This document shows, in pieces, positions 49,701 through 57,328 of a stretch of 64,000 bases of DNA. The translations under genes were made by a program, and so were the position numbers. This DNA is from Spirochaetales bacterium (GTDB taxonomy: Bacteria; Spirochaetota; Spirochaetia; Treponematales; UBA12059). The notes beneath the pieces are model-generated. The model saw only the letters and a program-made list of their open reading frames with translations. It had not been told where the DNA came from and made no database searches. Position 1 is the first letter of the stretch. Each line of letters begins with the position of its first letter. The stretch covers positions 38,094 through 102,093 of the forward strand of contig JAFGJV010000048.1 of NCBI GenBank assembly GCA_016928955.1. The letters run 5' to 3'.

Positions 49701-52700
49701 TGGCCGTGCTCACGCCGCCCGCGGCCACGCTGATACTGCCCGTGCTTTCCGTCACGGTGAACAGGCCGCCGGTCACGGAGTTCGAGCCTGAAAGACCCAG
49801 GGTGTTGGCCGCTCCCACGCTGGATGCATAGACAACGTCGCCCGTGGCGCCAGCGCCGCCGTTCGTAAGGCCGGCGCTCAGAACCATATTGGCACCGGAC
49901 AAATTGATGCCGTCATTGGCGCTGACCGTGAGCGCTGTCCCGCCTATCACGCCCGCTCCCGCCACCGCGTCCGCGGCTGTAAGCGACACGGTGCCTCCGG
50001 TCACGGCATGGCCTATGTTCAGGTTTGTTCCCGCCTGCAGGGTCACAGACGCGCTGGACGACAGCGCGGCGGCCGTGCTCAGCGAGTCGCCGGAATACAG
50101 GTCCAGGATGCCGGCTCCGGTGTTTATTACCACGGCCGGCAGGGTCAGCAGGTCGGACACGTGCACCCACAGGGGAGCGTCCGCCGCCATGTTAGGCGCG
50201 GAAAGGCTTAAATTCCCGGTATGCGTGACGTAGGCTCCGGCCAAGGCCGAAGCCTGGCCCAGGTTGAGCGTGGTTGTAGACACGCCCGGGTTGGACGCCA
50301 GGGAGTTCAAGGGCGAGCCCAGGGCGCCTACCACACCGAAACTGCCGGCCTGGGTTTGGAGGTTGAGGATGTCCGACACCACGCTACCTATGCCGCCTAT
50401 CGCTCCGGCCCCCAGGGTGTCCAGGCTGACCGTTCCGGCTCCCGAGTTGACCAAGCCGGATACGGTGATGGCGCCAGTATTGCGTATGGTTACCGTGCCG
50501 CCCGAGTACTGGCTGATGTTGCTGACGGTCAGCGGCGCTGCCGTGTTATAAAGTTCAATGGCTCCTGACGCGGTATTGGTCGCCGTAAACGAGCCAACCG
50601 TATTGGCCTGGGTCAAGGCTGCTCCGCCCACGGATGTGACAGTCAGGCCCGCGGCGCTTACGACCCCGGACTGGCTGATGGGCCCGTCAGCGTTGACGGT
50701 CAGGGTGCCCGTGATGACGGACGCGTCCAGGATGATACCGGATGCGTCAATGACGCTGGCATTGGTGCCTGAGCTTATTATGAAGGTGCCAAAGTCGCTG
50801 GTGGCCACGTCCAGGACCAGGGACTGGGCGGCGGGCAGGGCAAAGCTGGCAGTGCCGGGCACGGTTAGGATTCCCATGTCGGTGGCCGTGCCGGATGTCA
50901 TGGCCACGCTCAGGTCCGCGACCAAGGTGATGCTCGGCAGGGCCAGGGCCGTGCCGCCGCCAAGACTCAGGGAGCCCAGGGGGTCAAGGGAGCCGATAGC
51001 CGCGCCCAGGCTGAGAGTGCCCGTGCCCGCGTACAGAAAGAGCGACTCCGTCACGCCGCCGGCCGTCCCGTCTATGGTGGCCGCGGCGCCAAAGCTGAGG
51101 TTTCCGGCGCCGGCGCCCGTGCTGACCGTGGGGCTTGCCGTCTCGGCCAGGACCACCGGGCGCTGGAACTCTATGAGGCCGGCGTTGGTGCCCACGTTGG
51201 CGCCCAGCCTGACGGGAGCCCGGAGCGAAAGGCTCCGGCCGGCGTCCGTGTTGGTGAAAGCGCTGTCTATGCGTATAAGGCCGGGCGTGGCGTCGTCGCC
51301 CTCTATGATCAGGTTGGGCACGGCCGTATTGACGGCCGCCGCCAGGGTGATGGCGCCTGTAAATCCGTCAGCGCCCAGGGTGACCGACGCAAAGCCCGTG
51401 CCCAGTATGGTTAGGAGCTCAGCGCTGGTCAGGTCCAGGGAGCCAGGTCCCGCGTCCGCTGCGGCTCCCAGGTTGATAGGCTGGGTGGCCGTGACCGGGC
51501 GGAGGGTCAGGGTGCCCGTGCCGTACACGGAAGCCGCTACTCCCGCCGTCAGGTTGATCTCGTCCGCGCTGACCGTAAGCGACAGGGCGCCCACGTTGAA
51601 GCGGCCGAGCGCAATCGTCGAGCCTGACAGACCTATAAGCTCGGTGGCGGCCCCGAGGCTCATGCCCCCGGCCAGGGAGGTGGACGCTGAAAGACCGCCC
51701 GAGAAGCTGCTGGTCCCCGAAAAGCTGAGCGCCGCGGCTCCTGACAGGGTAAGGACGCCTAGGTTTGCCGTGGCCGCCTGGGTGACCGCGTTCACGGCCA
51801 GGGTGCCGGCGCCGCTGGCGGCCACGCCCAGGCCGGCCGCGCGTATCTTGGCCAGATCGGCGTTGGACAGGGTGCAGGCAGCTACCGCCGTACCAAGGCC
51901 CACCGTGGTCCCGGCAGGTGCATGGATGGACAGCGTGTTGGCGCCCGCGTCTATGGCGTACAGGTCCGCCGAGCTGAGAACGACATCCGCCGCGGTAATG
52001 ATGGTCGGGACGGCGCAGGACGCGTGGCCCGCGCTGACGGTCAGGGTGCCCGCCACGCCGGTATCCGCGCCCAGGGCCAGGGTGCCGCCGGCCAGGCTCA
52101 GGTTGAAGTAATCCGTAACGCCGTAGTCAAAGACCGCGCCAGAGCCTGCCGTGGCGTAGCGGAAGGTACCTGTGTTGGTGTCCTGGGTGCCTATGGTGTG
52201 CGTGGTCTGCTCGCCGCTCAGGGCCACGATGCCGTCGTTGACCAGCGTCGCTATGTCAAAGTTATTGCCGCCCAGATCCAGGGTTTGGTTCGCGCCCAAC
52301 GTGAGGACGCCGCTTACGTTCAGGGCTCCGGACACGGTGGTGGTATCCGTGCCGCCGGATACGGACAGGTTGTTAAAGGTCTGGCCTCCCGTGGACACGG
52401 CCTGGCCGACCGTGCCGTTCAGGGCCATGGTGCCCGTGCTGGTCAGGGTACCCGTGATGGTCAGGGTCCCGCCCACGGTCACCGTTCCAGAGCTTGCCAA
52501 GGTGCCTTCCAGGGTCAGGTTGCCCGTTACCGTAACCGCGTAGGCGTTTGCCGTGAGCGTGGCGCCCGGCTCAACGCTCAGCGCCGACAGGGTGGCCGGG
52601 ATAGCGTTCAGGATGGGCTGGTAGGTGGCCGGCCGTATGACCACGCGGGATCCCGCGGGGGGCACGGCTCCCAGGCTCCAGTTGGCAGCCGTGAACCAGT

Positions 52701-54522
52701 TGGTCTCGTTGCCGGCGGTTCCACCCAGCCATTTGTACGCGCTGGTATCGGTAACCGTGATGATCTTGTCGTCGGATACCGCGTAGTTGCTGCCCGAGTC
52801 AAAGGACAGGGTGAGGCGCCCCGAGCCCTCGGCCGTGGTGGTGTTCACCTGGAGGCCGCTGATGGTCAGCGTGTCGCCCGCCGCCACGTTCGGAGGCGTG
52901 TTGAGGTTGACGTAAAGGACCGTGTTTCCCGACTCGTAAGCCGTGGACGCTACCCGGGCCGCCATGGCCCCGCCATAAGTGGGCGTGATCGCGGCGTTGA
53001 ATGTAAGGCCCAGGCCTGCGGGCAGTTTGACGCGAATGTCCCCGGTGCCAGTGATGGAACCAGCCCCCACCTGGGTGACGGTCAGCTGGTTCAAGGCCAC
53101 GTTACTCTGGGCTATGTTGATAGTCTGGCTGGCGGACATGGACAGGGTGGGAGCCGCGCCCGCGGAGAACAGGGTTTGGACCGTGCCGTTGGCCACCGCG
53201 TTGGGAAGGTCGTCGTCCAGGGCGGATGTCCCCGCGGCCCCGTCGGTTTCCACGCTGACGGTCACGAGTTCGGCCACGGCGTCCGTCAGGTTGAAGCTGA
53301 CCATGCCGTCCGAATTGGTGGTGAGTATGGCGCCGGCCCCCGCCGCGCCGCCATTGATCCGGCCCGAGCCCGAGGGATCCACCCAGAGGTCGATCACATA
53401 GGGCACGGGATTGCCCGACGCGTCCACCACCTGGGCCGTGATGCTCTCCGTATCCACGCCGTCTGACAGGGCCACGCCGTCCTGCCCGCCCACGACCACG
53501 TGGTCGGCCGCCGCCGGCGTGTACGGATAGGAATAGGTCCTGTACACCTGGGCATCCGGCACGGCGGGAGTTGTGGCGCCCGATGTATCGTCATCCGCCC
53601 CGTTCCACCAGAAATAGGCTTCAGACGTGTTGATATAGGCCGGTGTGTTCTTGTTGTTGTATACCGCCCGCCAGGTGCCCCCGTCCTGGCCGGCCGGGAT
53701 CAGGATGCCGTTGTTCTTGTATTCCTGGGTTCCGCTGAAGTAGGAGCTGGGCGGTCCAGCCGGCATGGTGACCTGGAGCGTACCGACCTTGTTGTACAGC
53801 CAGCCTTCCAGCAGGATGCCATTGTCGGTTCCCACGCAGTCGAAGTCCCAGTTTGAGTATTCCAGGTACTTGCCCTCGTCCCCGGCGGGTATGAAGGGGT
53901 AGAATTCGTAGTCCACGTCGCCCCAGAGGGCCACGTTCCAGCTGTAGGAGAAGGTGCGCACGCCGCTCACGCCAGACGGCGAGACGCCGGCGGTGCCGTT
54001 GTAGGATATGTCTACCTGGTAGGAGTTCTTATCAACGCCCGTGTTAGCTACGGCCACGATCTTGAAATAATACTTGTTGCCTATATGCTCGCCCTGGGAA
54101 GGGAGAACCCCGGAAAAGTAGCGCCAACCGGCATAGTTGAGATTGGTAGCATCGATCTGGGCCAGGATGGTCCCTGTGGTGGCCTCTCCCAGATCGGCGA
54201 ACGAAAGCCGCCTTGACGTTGGGTCACTCAGCGTGCCCGAGCCGCCTATCAGGTAAAAGGTCGTTGTTCCCGTTCCACCGGCATCAGGCGCCGTATTGCT
54301 GTTTCTGGAATCGTTCACGCCGAAATACAGCGTGTCGTTGACGCTGTCCGGCACCTCGAAAAAACTCACGTTGTATATGTCGAAGCCGCCGAGCGCCGTG
54401 TCATAGCTGATGCTGAGCCAGGCGTTGGGATTGGCGGGCATGCGGCTGGTCTGGGCCACTGCGGGTGCGGCCAGAAGGCAGAGAACGAGGGCGCTGAAAG
54501 CTATCATCTTGCATCGTGTCAT
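43723..54522 (-). CDS. Giant secreted beta-helix/FHA-like repeat protein (3,599 aa) with FlgD Ig-like C terminus
   Basis: Signal peptide MTRCKMIAFSALVLCLLAAPAVAQ; Ig/invasin-like region (GVDTESITAQVVDASGNPVPY); ~2,300 aa of G/T/S/L/V-rich repeats; C-terminal YVLDEEGPVTIAVFTLDGDVVTVLQRGRQAPGDYTVSWDGRNDGGRPVARGVYFIRVV. One uninterrupted frame. Confidence 0.93.
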   Translation of the reverse strand: MTRCKMIAFSALVLCLLAAPAVAQTSRMPANPNAWLSISYDTALGGFDIYNVSFFEVPDSVNDTLYFGVNDSRNSNTAPDAGGTGTTTFYLIGGSGTLSDPTSRRLSFADLGEATTGTILAQIDATNLNYAGWRYFSGVLPSQGEHIGNKYYFKIVAVANTGVDKNSYQVDISYNGTAGVSPSGVSGVRTFSYSWNVALWGDVDYEFYPFIPAGDEGKYLEYSNWDFDCVGTDNGILLEGWLYNKVGTLQVTMPAGPPSSYFSGTQEYKNNGILIPAGQDGGTWRAVYNNKNTPAYINTSEAYFWWNGADDDTSGATTPAVPDAQVYRTYSYPYTPAAADHVVVGGQDGVALSDGVDTESITAQVVDASGNPVPYVIDLWVDPSGSGRINGGAAGAGAILTTNSDGMVSFNLTDAVAELVTVSVETDGAAGTSALDDDLPNAVANGTVQTLFSAGAAPTLSMSASQTINIAQSNVALNQLTVTQVGAGSITGTGDIRVKLPAGLGLTFNAAITPTYGGAMAARVASTAYESGNTVLYVNLNTPPNVAAGDTLTISGLQVNTTTAEGSGRLTLSFDSGSNYAVSDDKIITVTDTSAYKWLGGTAGNETNWFTAANWSLGAVPPAGSRVVIRPATYQPILNAIPATLSALSVEPGATLTANAYAVTVTGNLTLEGTLASSGTVTVGGTLTITGTLTSTGTMALNGTVGQAVSTGGQTFNNLSVSGGTDTTTVSGALNVSGVLTLGANQTLDLGGNNFDIATLVNDGIVALSGEQTTHTIGTQDTNTGTFRYATAGSGAVFDYGVTDYFNLSLAGGTLALGADTGVAGTLTVSAGHASCAVPTIITAADVVLSSADLYAIDAGANTLSIHAPAGTTVGLGTAVAACTLSNADLAKIRAAGLGVAASGAGTLAVNAVTQAATANLGVLTLSGAAALSFSGTSSFSGGLSASTSLAGGMSLGAATELIGLSGSTIALGRFNVGALSLTVSADEINLTAGVAASVYGTGTLTLRPVTATQPINLGAAADAGPGSLDLTSAELLTILGTGFASVTLGADGFTGAITLAAAVNTAVPNLIIEGDDATPGLIRIDSAFTNTDAGRSLSLRAPVRLGANVGTNAGLIEFQRPVVLAETASPTVSTGAGAGNLSFGAAATIDGTAGGVTESLFLYAGTGTLSLGAAIGSLDPLGSLSLGGGTALALPSITLVADLSVAMTSGTATDMGILTVPGTASFALPAAQSLVLDVATSDFGTFIISSGTNASVIDASGIILDASVITGTLTVNADGPISQSGVVSAAGLTVTSVGGAALTQANTVGSFTATNTASGAIELYNTAAPLTVSNISQYSGGTVTIRNTGAITVSGLVNSGAGTVSLDTLGAGAIGGIGSVVSDILNLQTQAGSFGVVGALGSPLNSLASNPGVSTTTLNLGQASALAGAYVTHTGNLSLSAPNMAADAPLWVHVSDLLTLPAVVINTGAGILDLYSGDSLSTAAALSSSASVTLQAGTNLNIGHAVTGGTVSLTAADAVAGAGVIGGTALTVSANDGINLSGANMVLSAGLTNGGAGATGDVVYASSVGAANTLGLSGSNSVTGGLFTVTESTGSISVAAGGVSTANGDISLTASGLGELLTVAGALGNGGGANTATILLVADDMNLAAAITAGAGNVTLRPQNAATVIRLGGGIGGLLLGDPELDVVTTTGNLTVGDASQTGGIVVEGPVTRTGNLILATGASITCVAGTLSATGSLSLEAVSGIGVIPAASVAIGTVGGTLSATNTTSGDLFLSTAAVTLGGANPALSQWAGGALRVDSSGNIIIAGDLDVGPAGSIALNATGTITEQTAGAGTLIAGTVNLGSAGGTTIVGDASAPILTQAANLAGAASTGGFWLSNAGSAATAGTISAGTVLDLRSTSGLGLGHDVSGGSSVTLTVTDAGGTLAHTAGTISSGAGSVTLAADTMNFAVATSITAATAVAIYPNDLARPVSLGAGALAGSLGLSDAELDTISTVGTLTIGRPTHAGAIQTDGIATLTNASGPVILRTTSGGINLANNLSVAGSSLTLETTAAVVGAGALSVNAGAGTLTVSANDGISLGNPANSAGAAVLTNGASSGNIVYANAGALGVTANNGFAGGTLTLSTAAGILTVSGASGTTGPGAADISLSGAGGVALNAALVAGGSGYLSISGGGATQSTAFTAPGGLRLSGTGSFALTQANAAATLAAAVTGPVSLSVNGPLDLGSVAGTNGVSITGANALTLRAAGTVSQTQSASVPDGTVDIATLHATGANIELGALANDASVLSLRTLDAGGTLARAGTLAWLDASGFTLSALSSTAWATIQGGGGATHDITQSGDLALGGLLTITAGLGDAILDRATNALSSVNVPSSAVLSINDADGYTLNACLATGSITAASAAGGIVVAGPLSTAGAAGMDIDLNPLVGITLSYAGTVAATNGGAVYFRRPVTLTADAAVDTDAAAGTAAAGAVSFASTVGGASSLVLDASADGGGANGQITFPDDVSGLSALSATGDVAFTDSAVVVTTTGNQDYLGPVTLASNAVFTANAGSVVRFGGTLTGSSSALTVTTADARFDGNASAITTLSVDGLVAINADITTSGAQSYHGNATVGTSAALLAGAGTIVFDGGVAESAASTLTLQDGAATGNVTFSGFVDLSGLIFGGGAYAVTMNGGCDVVSPVTFANTGNVNLGDGDLDDFLFQGGLISNVTGFNQFRGVVRTGGAAGNDMSLDDLSVVTTLTLDSGLGSLGITGTAAVGAGETLDLSDSNFTIATLDLTDDSSVLRLTGTQATHAFTAFDTAAGVVEYYGSDPASQVFTTGFSGGTYRNLRIAGSGAGVHTLAGDVTVMNSLHVLTGVLDYGLTATNLVINNEWRNDVGHTGFIARSGTVTFDPTLSTIYIYGNNSWFVFHCSKPGTTILFENAMTQRIVSGGIFRVRGTAWGAATQITLNRMTPGADPSNPPLAPAEDALFWFFEFMPGPTTFDMQYVDVFYSNARAYPVSVPPDVHATPYNVHFCFKWLDYLYSVYSYTEDSDYDGKLDRIRVTTEGPVNADFSGFLAEVAGYEVDTNVGDNGYSCPSLVNPTTFYIHLVEKPYLDTGVLPDWHIVANTSLMDVPEQKFVGTLSRTGGSDWMTPGDGAWPIIGYTLTVPQNDGTFVHFSEPVAKSGRTGPIDLADFMGATGFLSVSGTASGTIEAVADYGTYAMADLMAGMSTMTVVASSEDLGEPPFWDVAYNSQIIGPDPPTWPPITGYTSDPSVDYSQYPPAPPTLPLDRPAFTLGRGSKNTHRVSDLLVSVQPSADPGSWSAANPDSWFVWPIWAKDSGYLPGDVSTFEPLSPAESANVTVGLVRAFDGTQWLRDQDIVMQSRLNPVLVAVSPTMFFDSNVDERYVSAVPGIWLPEYLEVDFSGLAAYPNLAFPSGGVYTQACTDDGGGLWGNSFDADHPEIHDRATLDFWFRLSGTPTDLYAGRLDMQAGAAALPAEWYRLVRPFSFDIRDLKTQRGGVTILNNVIDPTTGERTRLNYVLDEEGPVTIAVFTLDGDVVTVLQRGRQAPGDYTVSWDGRNDGGRPVARGVYFIRVVAPGMDEIRKVMVVRN

Positions 54523-54633
54523 GTGGTCGGCTCCCTTGGCTCTCTACTATTATAGCCACAGGATGGCGTACTTCCAATCAGGATGGTGGCGCTTTTACTT
54601 GAAGAAACGCTAAAGTGAATTATAGTTAACTCT

Positions 54634-55197
54634 ATGGAATCGCTGAGGCGCTTCATATCCAAGGTTGCCGCAGGGGCGCTCATTTTGGGCATAGTAGGCT
54701 GTGAGAGTCCGCAGGACCCTATTCTGGAAGAGCTGTACGTTCAATTCTCGCTGGACGGAACAGCTATTGACCTCAGGGCCGGTCCCGAGGGCAGCGCGGA
54801 ACAGAGTTCGGGCGGCACCGTGACCGTGCTGGGAACTCCATGCGCCTATGAGCAAGACGGCTCTATCGTCATAGAGGCATCCCTTTCCATCTATGCCTAT
54901 TCCCAATCCTTTATATCCGGGGAAGGAAAGCTGTACCTGGAGATACCGGGCTTAAGCATCGGAAGCTACACGCTCAACAGCACAAGCGCGGGAAACGTTG
55001 TCTGGGACTGGCCGAACATGATTGTAAGCGGGGAAACATGGCATATCGACCTGGAACTGACTTCCTTCGGCCCCCCGGGTGGCACGGCGGAAGGCAGTTT
55101 TTCAGGGGCCTTGACCACTGATGGTACCAATACCTACGCCGTGACGGATGGCGTCTTCCGCGTCCGTGTCTATCCCGAACTGGCCCCCGGCTCATGA
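54634..55197 (+). CDS. Hypothetical lipoprotein, divergent from giant gene
   Basis: Signal peptide with lipobox ILGIVGCES; beta-rich. Confidence 0.8.
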   Translation: MESLRRFISKVAAGALILGIVGCESPQDPILEELYVQFSLDGTAIDLRAGPEGSAEQSSGGTVTVLGTPCAYEQDGSIVIEASLSIYAYSQSFISGEGKLYLEIPGLSIGSYTLNSTSAGNVVWDWPNMIVSGETWHIDLELTSFGPPGGTAEGSFSGALTTDGTNTYAVTDGVFRVRVYPELAPGS

Positions 55198-55309
55198 TTG
55201 TAGCGTGTTGAGCATTTTAGGCTTGACAAGGTGTCATTTTCTGTCATTTATATATGGATTACAGAATATCCGTTCAGCACGATAGGCGACCCGCCTGAAA
55301 GGATTCTCA

Positions 55310-56944
55310 ATGTACCGTTTGCCCGTATACACGCTTCGCGAGCTTGTCGTCAACAGCCCGGCACACTACGGGCACCGTCCCTGCGTGGGCTGGGTTGGCG
55401 GGGAAGGCACCAGCTACGCGTCCTTTGGCATGGCTGCCCTGGCTTTGGCAAAGCGGTTGCGCGACGAGGGGCTCAAGCCGGGCGACCGCGTGGCCATCCT
55501 GTCCGAGAACCGGCCTGAGTGGGGCGTGGCGTACCTGGCCGTGACGGCCGCGGGCCTGGTGGCCGTGCCCATACTGACGGACTTTACCCAGGACCAGGTA
55601 AGGAACATCGTCACCCACGCCGGTTGCGAAGCGGCCATCGTGTCCGACAAGCTCAAGGCAAAGCTGGGCCACACGGCCAAGCGCGTCTTACCCATGGAAG
55701 GCCTTGTGAACAACCTGCCGGTCCCGCCCGCGTCGCCTGCGGAGCTCACGGCTCTCCTGGCCAAGGCCTTCCCGGCCCTGCCCGAGGACCAGCTGGCCGT
55801 CATCATATACACATCCGGTACCACGGGCACGTCCAAGGGCGTCATGCTCAGCCACAAGAACCTGGTGTGGGACGCCTGGGCCACGCGCTCCATCATCATA
55901 CTCAGGCGCAACGACCGGCTCTTATCGGTGCTTCCCCTGGCTCACACCTACGAGTGCACCATTGGCTTCATAGGCCCGTTCATGCAGGGCTGTTCCATGT
56001 GGTACCTGGACCGGCCGCCCACGGCCTCCGTGCTGGTACCGGCCATGGAAACCGTGCGCCCCACGGTGATGTGCACCGTGCCCCTGATCATCGAGAAAAC
56101 CTACCGGCTCAGCGTCAAGCCAGCACTGGAGAAAATAGGCCTCTATAAAAGCCCGCTCTTCCGCAAACTGCTCATCAGGGTGGCGGGCAAGAAGCTGTAC
56201 AAGACCTTTGGCGGACGGCTCAGGTTCTTTGGCGTGGGAGGCGCCGGCCTTGCCGCCGACGTTGAGCAGTTCCTAATCGACGCCCGCTTCCCCTACGCCA
56301 TAGGCTACGGCCTGACGGAGACAGCGCCCCTGATCGCGGGCTGCGCGCCCTTCCGGACCGCCCTCCGCTCCACGGGCCCCGCGCTCAAGGGCGTGGATCT
56401 GCGCATAGCCGACCCGGACCCTGCCACCGGAGACGGCGAGATCCAGGCGCGCGGGCCCAACGTGATGGCCGGCTACTACAAGGACCCCGAGCGGACCAAG
56501 GAAGTGTTCACGGAGGACGGCTGGTTCCGCACCGGCGACCTTGGCCACTTTGACAAGCGCGGGCGCCTGTACATACGCGGCAGGCTCAAGGCCATGATCC
56601 TGGGTGCGTCCGGCGAGAACATCTACCCCGAGGAAATAGAGTCGCTTCTCAACGCCCACGAGATGGTGGCGGAATCTGTGGTATATGGCGACGACAAAGG
56701 CCTGGCGGCTTTGGTACACCTGAAGCCGGACATTATCGAGAAGATAGAGGCAGCCGTGCAGGATCGCCTTGAGGACCTGGGCGACATGCTTGAGGGCATA
56801 CGCAAGGAAGTCAACGCCAAGCTGTCGTCGTTCAGCAGGATACACAAGGTGCACATCCAGAAGGAACCGTTCGAAAAGACGCCCAGCCAGAAGATCAAAC
56901 GCTTCCTCTATCCGCACAAGGGCGACGAACAGAAAAAACCCTGA
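55310..56944 (+). CDS. AMP-binding long-chain acyl-CoA synthetase-like protein
   Basis: IIYTSGTTGTSKGVMLSHKNL; YGLTETAPLIAG; WFRTGDLGHFDKRGRLYIRGRLKAMILGASGENIYPEEIE. Confidence 0.95.
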   Translation: MYRLPVYTLRELVVNSPAHYGHRPCVGWVGGEGTSYASFGMAALALAKRLRDEGLKPGDRVAILSENRPEWGVAYLAVTAAGLVAVPILTDFTQDQVRNIVTHAGCEAAIVSDKLKAKLGHTAKRVLPMEGLVNNLPVPPASPAELTALLAKAFPALPEDQLAVIIYTSGTTGTSKGVMLSHKNLVWDAWATRSIIILRRNDRLLSVLPLAHTYECTIGFIGPFMQGCSMWYLDRPPTASVLVPAMETVRPTVMCTVPLIIEKTYRLSVKPALEKIGLYKSPLFRKLLIRVAGKKLYKTFGGRLRFFGVGGAGLAADVEQFLIDARFPYAIGYGLTETAPLIAGCAPFRTALRSTGPALKGVDLRIADPDPATGDGEIQARGPNVMAGYYKDPERTKEVFTEDGWFRTGDLGHFDKRGRLYIRGRLKAMILGASGENIYPEEIESLLNAHEMVAESVVYGDDKGLAALVHLKPDIIEKIEAAVQDRLEDLGDMLEGIRKEVNAKLSSFSRIHKVHIQKEPFEKTPSQKIKRFLYPHKGDEQKKP

Positions 56945-57000
56945 TGCTGCGCGGCGCCGGCCCTTTGCGGGCCGGCGCCCCACATCCTGCCAACAGTCTG

Positions 57001-57228
57001 CTAGAGCATGCCCAAGGCCTTGAGGATACCCGGCACCCGTTCCACCTGGGACGGGAACAGGTCTGCAGGCACGTTCTGGCCGCCCGCCTTGGCAAACACC
57101 TGGTGCCGGGCACAGTTCGAGCTGTCGCCCAGGCAATAGTTCTTCTTCATCAGGTTGGCCGTGGCCGGCTTTTCGGCCATCGTGTCGTTGAAGAAGGCGC
57201 ATTTTGCCAAACATTCGCATTCCGCCAT
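57001..57228 (-). CDS. Small conserved Cys-containing protein (75 aa), unknown function
   Basis: MAECECLAKCAFFNDTMAEKPATANLMKKNYCLGDSSNCARHQVF...VPADLFPSQ, with a good SD (taggagg) just upstream. Resembles small uncharacterised proteins seen in anaerobes. Confidence 0.78.
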   Translation of the reverse strand: MAECECLAKCAFFNDTMAEKPATANLMKKNYCLGDSSNCARHQVFAKAGGQNVPADLFPSQVERVPGILKALGML

Positions 57229-57328
57229 GGCATCCTCCTACGTTATGAGCATACGCCGAGCATAGCTCATCGAGCCGGCGGCCGCAAATGTGTGGGGGAA
57301 GCGGTATTAGGGACGGCCCTACTCGCGG

